Assembly (NCBI GenBank): GCA_028533045.1
Contig: JAQQAP010000045.1
Coordinates: 56,818 to 120,817 of the forward strand
DNA from: Spirochaetales bacterium
Lineage (GTDB): Bacteria; Spirochaetota; Spirochaetia; DSM-2461
Length of the DNA stretch: 64,000 nucleotides
Reading direction: 5' to 3'
Part shown: positions 35,120 to 43,000 of the stretch, one piece after another
How positions within the stretch are numbered: the stretch's first letter is position 1
How the letters are laid out: the number at the start of each line of letters is the position of its first letter
Notes under the pieces: generated by a model
What the model was told of the DNA's origin: nothing
Seen by the model: the letters and a program-made list of their open reading frames with translations, nothing else
Databases searched by the model: none
Translations under genes and position numbers: made by a program

Positions 35120-38100
35120 GTGCATAAATATTTATTTTTCCTGTTATTTTCCTTCTCACTTTTCTCTCAAGCCACTGATCTCTCTCAAGGAAGAGACTTT
35201 TACTTTGACCGCCTCGACCGGGAAGACGGCCTCTCCCATCCTTCCGTATCGGCCATAGTGCAGGATAGCCAGGGCTTTCTCTGGGTGGGAACACAGGACG
35301 GACTGAATCGCTACGACGGACGGGAATTCCTTACCTTTGAGCATAAACCCTTCAAGTCGGCAGGACTCCCCAACAACCAGATACAATCACTTTACATGGG
35401 GGCGGGGGATATTCTCTGGATCGGTACCTACGGCGGGCTTTCCCGTTTTGATATTCACGGCCTGAACTTTACCAATTACGCCAATGATCCGGAAGATCCG
35501 AACTCACTACTGGGGTCGGTGGTGACCGCCGTATGCGAATCCCGGGACGGGGTCTGGGTGGGGACTCTGGGGGGACTTTGCCTCCTTGATGAAACAAAGG
35601 GCCGGTTCGTCCGCTTTACCCACTCCGATGAAGACCCCTTTTCCCTTCCGGACAACAATATCCGGGCCCTTCTGTGCGACAGCAGCCAAAGGCTCTGGAT
35701 TGGCAGCAATAAAGGACTGAGCCTCTACCTGGGGGAAGGAAAGTTTCAAACCTGGCCCCTGGGAGAAACGGGAACGGAAAAAACCCTGTCCAAAGCCGTC
35801 ATGTCCCTTAAAGAAACAGCCGATGGTGACCTGGCTGCGGGACTTTGGGAGGGAGGCGTTCTTCTCTTTAACAGGGAAGAGGGCTCTATAAGGAAAAACT
35901 TCCTTCTCCCGGACAATCGGCTTTACTATGTTTATCCCGACGGCAAGTACATCTGGGCGGGGACCTGGGGTGGCGGACTCTACCATATTAATAGTGAAAC
36001 GGGGGAACAGCTCCACCTGAAAGGAAACGGAGGCAAAGGCGAACTGGACGGCATGCTTATGTACTCCCTCTGTAAGGATAACAACGGTACCTACTGGATA
36101 GGAACGAAGTCGCAAGGCCTCTTTAAGCTGGATCCTAACAAAAGAAAAGCCCTTATCTACAGCAATGATCCCCTCAACCCCCGCAGTTTGGGAAAGGGGG
36201 AGATCACGGAGCTCCACTTTGATAAAAATGACGCCCTTTGGGTAGGGACCTACGCCAATGGCCTCTATAAACAAGTAGGGGAAGGAAATGACTTTGTCCG
36301 CTACGGCCGGGAGGAAGACGCCCCCCATAGGCTGGACGACAATCGGGTGACCCTTCTCTACACAGACAAGAAAGAACGCCTTTGGCTGGGAACAACCGAG
36401 GGGCTCCATCTCTACAATGAAGCGACCGGAGCCTTTGAAGTGATTCTCTTTGACAACCGCTACCCCCTGGAAGAACAGGATATTGTCTACTCCATGACAG
36501 AAGACGAGGAAGGAAACTTCTGGATAGGGACCTATAACCGAGGGGTTATTGTAAGAAATTCCAGCTGGGCCGCCCCCCGCTACTACGACAACACCCTCAA
36601 GGGGGGGCTCTCGGATAACCTGATTGCCGATATTATCTGCGACAGCGCCGGAGATATCTGGATGGCCACCAACGGGGGCGTGAACCACTATTCCCAAAAG
36701 GACGAAAAATTCTACCATTACCGTTATAATGAGAAAAATCCACAAGGAATCAACACGGATCATGTCCGTTATATTTATGAAGATACCCACCACCGCCTTT
36801 GGGTAGGAACCTCCGAGGGGGGACTGAATCTTATGGAAGGGGAAATAGGAGCCGACAAAAATGATTTTGACAGTGAAAAGGTCCGTTGGATAAAGTACAC
36901 CAAACAGGACGGCCTGCCCCATAACCGTATTATGAAGCTCCAGGAAGACGGCTTGGGAAACCTGTGGGCTTCCACCTCCTATGGCCTCGCACGGTTTGAC
37001 AGGGAGCAATCCTCCTTTACCACCATCCCCCGGGAGGAAGGTCTCTTTTCCCCGGAATTTTCCGTTGGAGCCACAGTGGACAGCAAGGGGAATCTCTACT
37101 TTGGCTCCCATGAGGGGGTCAACTTCTTCTCTCTGGAAAGCCAGTACGGTAACACAAGGGAAGCCAAGGTGGTTATTACCGATGTTCAGGTTCACCGCAA
37201 CTCCCTTTTTCCGGAGGGGACTATCTATAACAACCGCCAACTTACACTCAACTATGAAGAGAGATATCTGGAAATCGGCTATTCCGCCCTGGACCTTCTC
37301 TCCTCCGGAAATAACCGCTTCTCCTACCGTCTGGACGGTTTCGAAAAAAACTGGCACTACGCAGGGGATAGAACGGAAGCCAGCTACAGTAATATCCCTC
37401 CCGGAAAATACACCTTTAGGGTTAAAGGCTCCAATAACGCAGGTGTGTGGAGTACCGATGAGGCTCAGCTTTATATTACGATTAAGCCACCCCCCTGGCG
37501 CTCCCCCTGGGCCCTCTTTCTCTATGCCCTGGGCGCGGTCGTTCTGGCCATTCTTCTCTTCCTGGCCATACACCATCATTTTTCCCTTCAAAAAATCAAA
37601 GAGCTGGAAAAGATGAAAAGAGAACTGGAAGAGGCCAATAATCAGCTTACAATTCTTTCCGGACAGGATGGTCTGACCGGAGTAAACAACAGACGGCAAT
37701 TTGACACGATGGTTCGCGAACTCTGGGATAATCTGCAAAGAACCGAACAGCCTCTGGCCTTTCTCATGATGGACATTGACTATTTCAAGGCTTACAACGA
37801 CAGCTACGGCCATCAACAGGGAGATACCTGCCTTATTACCCTGGCCAAAATCTTCCAGGAAGCCCTTCCCCGCACCACCGATAAGGTATTCCGCTACGGG
37901 GGAGAAGAATTCTGCCTCCTCCTTCCCGGCACTAATAAGGACGGAGCCCTTCTTATTGCCCAAAGAATTCATGAGAGACTCAGAAAAAGCAAAATTGAAC
38001 ACCGCTCCTCCAACCTGTCCCCCTATGTGACAATCAGTATCGGCATTGCCGTAAGCTCGCCGGAAAAGGAAGAAAACCTCTCCGAATTCATCAACCGGGC

Positions 38101-38173
38101 GGACCAAAGCTGCTACCTGGCCAAAAAACGGGGCAGAAATCAGACCTGTATGGACGAGGAATCCTTTTTCTAA
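35120..38173 (+). CDS. Double beta-propeller, Y_Y_Y sensor with GGDEF diguanylate cyclase output
   Basis: 1017 residues. The start is a GTG, with AAGGA about 12 nt upstream, giving a signal peptide (KYLFFLLFSFSLFSQA). About thirteen propeller repeats fill residues 30-680 (WVGTQDGL, WIGTYGGL, WVGTLGGL, WIGSNKGL, WIGTKSQG, WLGTTEGL, WVGTSEGG), enough for two seven-bladed propellers. A Y_Y_Y domain lies at about 712-780, a membrane helix at 795-815 and a GGDEF domain at 847-1006. Its active site is RYGGEEF, with an RTTD inhibitory I-site five residues before it. This sensor class usually carries a histidine kinase; here it should make cyclic di-GMP. The signal is unknown. Confidence 0.92.
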   Translation: MHKYLFFLLFSFSLFSQATDLSQGRDFYFDRLDREDGLSHPSVSAIVQDSQGFLWVGTQDGLNRYDGREFLTFEHKPFKSAGLPNNQIQSLYMGAGDILWIGTYGGLSRFDIHGLNFTNYANDPEDPNSLLGSVVTAVCESRDGVWVGTLGGLCLLDETKGRFVRFTHSDEDPFSLPDNNIRALLCDSSQRLWIGSNKGLSLYLGEGKFQTWPLGETGTEKTLSKAVMSLKETADGDLAAGLWEGGVLLFNREEGSIRKNFLLPDNRLYYVYPDGKYIWAGTWGGGLYHINSETGEQLHLKGNGGKGELDGMLMYSLCKDNNGTYWIGTKSQGLFKLDPNKRKALIYSNDPLNPRSLGKGEITELHFDKNDALWVGTYANGLYKQVGEGNDFVRYGREEDAPHRLDDNRVTLLYTDKKERLWLGTTEGLHLYNEATGAFEVILFDNRYPLEEQDIVYSMTEDEEGNFWIGTYNRGVIVRNSSWAAPRYYDNTLKGGLSDNLIADIICDSAGDIWMATNGGVNHYSQKDEKFYHYRYNEKNPQGINTDHVRYIYEDTHHRLWVGTSEGGLNLMEGEIGADKNDFDSEKVRWIKYTKQDGLPHNRIMKLQEDGLGNLWASTSYGLARFDREQSSFTTIPREEGLFSPEFSVGATVDSKGNLYFGSHEGVNFFSLESQYGNTREAKVVITDVQVHRNSLFPEGTIYNNRQLTLNYEERYLEIGYSALDLLSSGNNRFSYRLDGFEKNWHYAGDRTEASYSNIPPGKYTFRVKGSNNAGVWSTDEAQLYITIKPPPWRSPWALFLYALGAVVLAILLFLAIHHHFSLQKIKELEKMKRELEEANNQLTILSGQDGLTGVNNRRQFDTMVRELWDNLQRTEQPLAFLMMDIDYFKAYNDSYGHQQGDTCLITLAKIFQEALPRTTDKVFRYGGEEFCLLLPGTNKDGALLIAQRIHERLRKSKIEHRSSNLSPYVTISIGIAVSSPEKEENLSEFINRADQSCYLAKKRGRNQTCMDEESFF

Positions 38174-38200
38174 GCCCCGAAATTATGCTATAATGATCCT

Positions 38201-40018
38201 ATGGGTGATTACTGGAAACAACTGCACCACCGCTTTCCCCCTTCCCATGAGGAACGGGCCCTCTCTCTCCGCCTCTTTCAGGAGTACAGCCGCTTAGGCT
38301 ATTTGCGGAGGCTGAACCGGGAACTGCTCGAAACGCCCCTCCCGGTTATTGTGGACTTTTTCCAGCGCAGTACGGCCCTTCATTCGGGCAGGTCCCCGGT
38401 CAGTCGGAAGCACGACTCCCGCTGGATGTGCGAAAGCGACTACTGCTTCTTTAACATCCGCGGCGCTGGACAGGGAAGAAGACCGGGCGATCTTGTGCGG
38501 GCCGCCTTTCTCTTAACAGGCCTGCGGGTCGATGCGGTCCACCTGGCCCCTCTTACTCGGGCCGCCGGAGAAAACCTTAACGCCCTCATGAGCCACTCCC
38601 AGGTAAACCGGGACCTGCTCTGCCCCGAACTGGGAGAGGACTTCACAGCAGAAGACCAGCTCTACGGTTTCGTCGAAGCAGCCCATTCACTGGGAATTAA
38701 AGTCGGCTTTGACCTGCCCCTCACCCTCTCCCGGGACGGGGAAGTCCTCTACCACCGGCCGGAAATGTTCCGCTGGATAAAACTGGACAGCCGGAGGGGC
38801 TTCGACCGGGAATCTGGCCTGCCCTTCGCCCGGGAAATATCCCGGGAAGTACAAGAAGACTACGCCCGGCGCATCAAAGAGATCGTACAAAAACACCTGG
38901 ACCGGGGCATCCCCTATGCCAAGATGGGCGCCTATGTGCGGGAGGAAGGCTTTTTCCCGGTTCCCGTTAACGCCCAGCGGGGCAAGGGAGTCCCCTATTT
39001 CATAACCTACGACCGGGACGAACAAAAACCCCTCTTCTCCCAATCCTCCCAGGAATCGGAGATGACCACCTTCCAATTTACCTTTCCCGGAGACGATTTT
39101 AGGGAAGAACAGAAAGAAGCGGCGGACTATTTTTCCCGTATATTTCCCCTATGGCAGAATAAATTTCGCATAGACTTTATCTATACCGACTCCCTCGCTC
39201 CCGCCTGGGAAGATTCGGAACTCCCCGGTGAGACCCCCACTCCCGGACAGATATCCCGTCAGGTAAGCCTGGGAAAAGGGACAAAACGCTTCGCCGGAGC
39301 CATGACCAGCGGCCTCCCCGCCCGGTCCGATCAAATAGCCGAATCGGGCTTCAACCTCATAATCGACCGGAGTAACGTGATGCGCCAGGACCGGGAATAC
39401 ATGAACCGCCAGCTCTACCTCTACGACCTCCTGGCCGAAATAAATCAAGCCAAAAGACAGACCTTCTCCGTGGTGTACCACCTGGGCTACGCCGAACGGA
39501 ACAGCCTCTCCTGCCAGCAGCGACTCCGGCGCAACCACTTTCTCTCCCGTTTTCTGAACTGCGGCATGTCGCGAAGAAGCAAATACGAAGCCATGGGACT
39601 CAACGACGGCTCCTCCGGCTTTACCACATCACTCAGGGAGAGAAAGAACCTTGAGTGGAGCGAAAATCGGGAATCCCTTGACTTCTACCATAACCTGGAA
39701 GACATCTACGAAAGGGAGAAAGTCCTGTTGAATAAGGGAAAGATTCTCCATTACCACCTGGACGACCGGGTCTTCTGGTGGGTCATAGGGGCGGGTAAAA
39801 AGCTCCTCATACCGGTAATCTCCGTGGAAAATGAGGACATGCTGCCCCCGGGAGAGCAGGAGATCAACCTAAGCCCCTTCTTAAAGACAAGCAAAGCCCC
39901 CACGGTCATGGAATATGACTTCCAAAGCCCCTCGGGAAACCTGGTCCTTTTTATGGGGGGCCATCTCCCGGTGGAAAGAATTCCCTACAGGAATTTCCGT
40001 CTCTATTCGATAAGCTGA
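38201..40018 (+). CDS. Hypothetical protein resembling a degenerate GH13-like barrel
   Basis: 605 residues, no signal peptide. Short segments recall the alpha-amylase superfamily barrel (LRVDAVHLAPLT, AHSLGIKVGFDLPLTLS, KFRIDFIYTDSLAP), but the usual catalytic Asp/Glu/Asp pattern is not clear. The final 100 residues look like a beta domain. It is 27 bp after the diguanylate cyclase gene and nearly abuts the next gene, so it may belong to the same transcript. The carbohydrate link is only a suggestion. Confidence 0.65.
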   Translation: MGDYWKQLHHRFPPSHEERALSLRLFQEYSRLGYLRRLNRELLETPLPVIVDFFQRSTALHSGRSPVSRKHDSRWMCESDYCFFNIRGAGQGRRPGDLVRAAFLLTGLRVDAVHLAPLTRAAGENLNALMSHSQVNRDLLCPELGEDFTAEDQLYGFVEAAHSLGIKVGFDLPLTLSRDGEVLYHRPEMFRWIKLDSRRGFDRESGLPFAREISREVQEDYARRIKEIVQKHLDRGIPYAKMGAYVREEGFFPVPVNAQRGKGVPYFITYDRDEQKPLFSQSSQESEMTTFQFTFPGDDFREEQKEAADYFSRIFPLWQNKFRIDFIYTDSLAPAWEDSELPGETPTPGQISRQVSLGKGTKRFAGAMTSGLPARSDQIAESGFNLIIDRSNVMRQDREYMNRQLYLYDLLAEINQAKRQTFSVVYHLGYAERNSLSCQQRLRRNHFLSRFLNCGMSRRSKYEAMGLNDGSSGFTTSLRERKNLEWSENRESLDFYHNLEDIYEREKVLLNKGKILHYHLDDRVFWWVIGAGKKLLIPVISVENEDMLPPGEQEINLSPFLKTSKAPTVMEYDFQSPSGNLVLFMGGHLPVERIPYRNFRLYSIS

Positions 40019-40020
40019 TT

Positions 40021-40707
40021 ATGGGAAAACCTCTAATCCTGATTTTCTTCCTGACTCTTCCTTCGCTCCTGGGAGCCCAAACTGTGCTGGAGGGGGACTT
40101 TTCCCTTAGCAAAGACTTCACCTACTACCTTAAAGAAGGAGAGGACTTTCCCCTTCCCCCGCCCCCCGAGTGTTACCTTACGGACAATCAGCAAAACCTC
40201 TACCGCACCCTCCTGGAAGACGTGCGCTTCCTCTACTCCCTCATGCTCTACGGCGCCCGCTTCGTCTATATCCCCGGAGACACCCGGGACCAGGTGGAAG
40301 ACCGATTCGAATGGGAGCTGATGGGGGAAATCGCCTGGGGAGACCCGGGGCTCTCTGTGACGGACCTCTGGTTTGAGGGAAATGAGATGTATATCCACGT
40401 GCGTTACAAACTCTCCCCCACTCAGTCGGCCCGGCTGGAAGCCTGGGAAAGCCCGGTATTTCCCGTCTCCGGCGGATGGGGAGAGTACTCAAACTACAAG
40501 GAAAACGCCCGTCAGGAAGCGGTAAGAATGGCCGTGCGCCAAAGTGTACGAAACTACTGGCAGCCCCGGGAGTATGAACGTCCCAGAGAGATCTCCGGCC
40601 AGGTATTCCTAAGGGAATTCCCCCGTTTTGGAGTGGGCCAGGGCAACGAAAGGGCCTTTGTCATGACCCGCTTCCGCTTTGATGATATCGTAAAATACCC
40701 CCGATAA
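40021..40707 (+). CDS. Hypothetical exported protein
   Basis: 228 residues with a signal peptide (PLILIFFLTLPSLLGAQ). The mature part has no recognised domain; it is mixed alpha/beta with an aromatic-rich middle (LYSLMLYGARFVYIPG). It lies 2 bp after the preceding gene's stop and 11 bp before the next, so it sits inside an operon. Confidence 0.65.
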   Translation: MGKPLILIFFLTLPSLLGAQTVLEGDFSLSKDFTYYLKEGEDFPLPPPPECYLTDNQQNLYRTLLEDVRFLYSLMLYGARFVYIPGDTRDQVEDRFEWELMGEIAWGDPGLSVTDLWFEGNEMYIHVRYKLSPTQSARLEAWESPVFPVSGGWGEYSNYKENARQEAVRMAVRQSVRNYWQPREYERPREISGQVFLREFPRFGVGQGNERAFVMTRFRFDDIVKYPR

Positions 40708-40718
40708 AGGATAGAAGA

Positions 40719-41192
40719 ATGAAAAGAGAGATGAAACGCAGTGACCGGCAAGTTACGGACATTAAGGAAATAGAAGATATCATCAAGCGCTGCCAGGTGT
40801 GCCGCCTGGCCATGATTGACGGGGATGAGCCCTACGTGGTCCCCCTGAACTTTGGTTACAAGGACAAAACGGTCTATTTTCACGGCGCCCTGGTAGGACG
40901 AAAGATTTCCGTCATAGAGAAAAATCCCTCGGTCTGCCTGGAATTCGACATAGCCCATAAGCTCATAACAGACGAAGACACCGCCTGTAAATGGTCCCAG
41001 AACTACGAAAGCGTCATAGCCTGGGGAAAAGGGGAAATACTAGTCGATCCCCATGAAAAGCGAGAGGCCTTTAACATCATTATGGGCCAATACAGCGAGA
41101 AAAAAGAGTGGGATTATCCCGATGTAGTTGTGGAGAGAACCCACATTATTAAAGTTCCACTGGAAAGGATTACGGCCAAACGTTTTCTCTAA
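40719..41192 (+). CDS. NimA-like pyridoxamine 5'-phosphate oxidase-family flavoprotein
   Basis: 157 residues with the split-barrel FMN-binding pattern: CQVCRLAMIDGDEPYVVPLN, then KTVYFHGALVGRKISVI, and a C-terminal IIKVPLERITAKRF. Members of this family are predicted FMN or pyridoxamine-phosphate binding proteins; some are linked to nitroimidazole resistance. AGGA lies 7 nt before the ATG. The substrate is unknown. Confidence 0.82.
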   Translation: MKREMKRSDRQVTDIKEIEDIIKRCQVCRLAMIDGDEPYVVPLNFGYKDKTVYFHGALVGRKISVIEKNPSVCLEFDIAHKLITDEDTACKWSQNYESVIAWGKGEILVDPHEKREAFNIIMGQYSEKKEWDYPDVVVERTHIIKVPLERITAKRFL

Positions 41193-41253
41193 ACAGGAAA
41201 AGATTAGAAAAATTTCTGGATTTTCCCTCCTCCTTTTCGTATCTTTTTTAAAA

Positions 41254-41892
41254 ATGAAGAAAAGCAAAATAATCACCGATTATTACAACGAAGAACTGAC
41301 CCAAAGCCCGGAAAAATATGAATGTCTGGGCTGGGAAGACCGGGAGTCTCAATTCAGGCGTTTCCAGGTCCTGACGGACTACGTGGACCTGGAGGGCAAA
41401 AAGGTCCTTGATGTGGGCTGCGGTCTGGGCCATCTGTTAGAACATCTAAAAAACAGTGAGATTCAGGCGGAATATACCGGCCTGGACCTTCTCCACTCCA
41501 TGGTTGATGAAGCCCGGGACCGGCACGAAGATCACAATTTTCTTCAGGGCGACCTCTTTGTGGATGAACTCTTTGACAAGGACCATTTCCAGGTCATCTA
41601 CAGCTCCGGCGTTTTTAACCTTAATACGGGGAATAACTTTGACTTCCTGATTCAGGCAGTAGAAAAGTTTCTTCATATATCCTCGGAAACCATCGTATTC
41701 AATCTCCTTCACAAGGACTCCCCCAACCGGGACGAAAAATTCTACTACTTCTACCCGGATCAGGTCATTCGGGAAATCGAAGCTCTTTCGGACAATATCA
41801 AGTCTATTCAACTGGTAGAACACTACCTGAATAACGACTTCACCCTATTTCTAAGCCTACAGGACGGCCCCCATTGCAAACAAAAAAACTAA
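41254..41892 (+). CDS. Class I SAM-dependent methyltransferase
   Basis: 212 residues from the ATG at 41254 (MKKSKIITDYYNEEL); the frame extends back to 41128 but that part overlaps the preceding gene. Motif I is VLDVGCGLGHLL, followed by an acidic strand end (YTGLDLLHSMVDEA) and a YSSGVFNL motif IV region. No ribosome-binding site is obvious. It overlaps the next gene by 19 nt. The substrate cannot be named. Confidence 0.82.
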   Translation: MKKSKIITDYYNEELTQSPEKYECLGWEDRESQFRRFQVLTDYVDLEGKKVLDVGCGLGHLLEHLKNSEIQAEYTGLDLLHSMVDEARDRHEDHNFLQGDLFVDELFDKDHFQVIYSSGVFNLNTGNNFDFLIQAVEKFLHISSETIVFNLLHKDSPNRDEKFYYFYPDQVIREIEALSDNIKSIQLVEHYLNNDFTLFLSLQDGPHCKQKN

Positions 41893-42743
41893 GCCTCGAA
41901 GACAGAAATACCATTGCAGACCGACTCAACGCCATAGACATTCACCTGGCGGAATTCTGCTTTCCCAACCTCTACTTTTTTAGGGAAGTCCACCGGTACG
42001 AAATCATAGAGCTCGATGATGTGACTCTCGTGGGAGGCGTCAGCTACGATAACAAACGCTACCTCATGCCTCTCCACTCCCCTTCGGAAGATCCCAAACC
42101 CTGCCTGGAACATATAAGCGACTTTCTCAAAGAGACCGATTACGACTGTATCTTTCCCATACCGGAAGAGTGGCTAGGCTGCTTCCCGGAGGAGAAATTC
42201 GAACGGACCTACAACGAAAACGACTCGGACTACCTCTTCCTTACGGAAAAAATGGCCGACTATCCGGGCAAAAAAATGCATAAAAAACGCAACCTGAAGA
42301 ACCAGTTCCTCAAAGCCTATGAAGCGGAGAGCCGGGAGCTGAACGAAGAGACCCTCCCCGACGCCCTCAAGCTCCTGGAAATCTGGCAAAACGCCTCCAC
42401 CCACATGCTGGAAACCAACGACTACGGCCCCTGCAAGGAAGCCCTGGAAGACCGGGAAGGGTTCGGACTCTCGGGAAGAGTCTTCTACGCCGACGGCCAG
42501 CCCGCCGGATTCGTCCTGGGAGAACCGCTCAATCCCTCCACCTTTACCATCCACTTTGCCAAGGCGGACATTCAATTTAAAGGAATCTACGCCTACATGT
42601 TTAGCGAAATCAGCGCTCAGCTCAAGGACCAGTACGAATACATCAATATGGAGCAGGATTTGGGTAAAGACGGCCTAAGGCAGACCAAACGCTCCTACCG
42701 GCCCGATTTGATGGCCCACAAATATAGAATTGAAGTGAAATAG
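41874..42743 (+). CDS. DUF2156 / phosphatidylglycerol lysyltransferase C-terminal-like protein
   Basis: 289 residues of GNAT-like fold, resembling the C-terminal domain of MprF-type lysyltransferases and related soluble DUF2156 proteins (FCFPNLYFFREV, KKMHKKRNLKNQFLKAY, YAYMFSEISAQ, INMEQDLGKDGLRQTKRSY). It lacks the membrane domain of MprF. The TTG start at 41874 overlaps the preceding methyltransferase gene, which suggests coupling. Confidence 0.75.
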   Translation: MQTKKLSLEDRNTIADRLNAIDIHLAEFCFPNLYFFREVHRYEIIELDDVTLVGGVSYDNKRYLMPLHSPSEDPKPCLEHISDFLKETDYDCIFPIPEEWLGCFPEEKFERTYNENDSDYLFLTEKMADYPGKKMHKKRNLKNQFLKAYEAESRELNEETLPDALKLLEIWQNASTHMLETNDYGPCKEALEDREGFGLSGRVFYADGQPAGFVLGEPLNPSTFTIHFAKADIQFKGIYAYMFSEISAQLKDQYEYINMEQDLGKDGLRQTKRSYRPDLMAHKYRIEVK

Positions 42744-42753
42744 AAGTACGAAA

Positions 42754-42788
42754 GCGGACAGCAGACAGCAGACAGCAGACAGCAGACG
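42754..42788. repeat. Heptanucleotide repeat (GCAGACA), five units
   Basis: Five head-to-tail 7-bp units, the first (GCGGACA) and the last (GCAGACG) carrying one substitution each. Right after the DUF2156 gene stop. It is the first of two different heptamer arrays in this gap. Confidence 0.9.
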
Positions 42789-42794
42789 GATTAA

Positions 42795-42828
42795 AGCGGA
42801 AATGTAGGCTTTGTGACCTATTTCCGCT
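42795..42828. other. Hairpin between the two heptamer arrays
   Basis: AGCGGAAAT (42795-42803) pairs perfectly with ATTTCCGCT (42820-42828), with AGG/CCT extending the stem beyond a 2-nt bulge. No T run follows, so it is not a typical terminator. Confidence 0.65.
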
Positions 42829-42855
42829 AATTGCGCCGGCTAACTACGTTCCGCT

Positions 42856-42960
42856 GCTTTCGGCTTTCGGCTTTCGGCTTTCGGCTTTCGGCTTTCGGCT
42901 TTCGGCTTTCGGCTTTCGGCTTTCGGCTTTCGGCTTTCGGCTTTCGGCTTTCGGCTTTCC
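42856..42960. repeat. Heptanucleotide repeat (GCTTTCG), 14 perfect units plus one variant
   Basis: Units run from 42856 to 42953 without a change, then a final GCTTTCC. The array ends 5 bp before the -35 box of the aspS promoter. Open frames through it on either strand merely translate the repeat. Confidence 0.95.
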
Positions 42961-42965
42961 GCTCA

Positions 42966-42994
42966 TTGATAAAAAAAAGACGGCATGTTACATT
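42966..42994 (+). promoter_or_regulatory. aspS promoter, leaderless
   Basis: TTGATA (42966-42971), 17-bp spacer, TACATT (42989-42994). The ATG at 43001 is 7 nt after the -10 box, just where transcription should begin, and there is no Shine-Dalgarno sequence. This decides the start codon. Confidence 0.68.
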
Positions 42995-43000
42995 GTGGCC

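Noticed and set aside
35507..38107. 866-codon open frame antisense to the double-propeller diguanylate cyclase
   Set aside because: The sense strand has a full set of recognised domains; the antisense translation shows no domain, signal or ribosome-binding site and is explained by codon bias.
42856..42960. CRISPR-like array
   Set aside because: The units are 7 bp and head to tail without spacers, and no cas gene is in the window.
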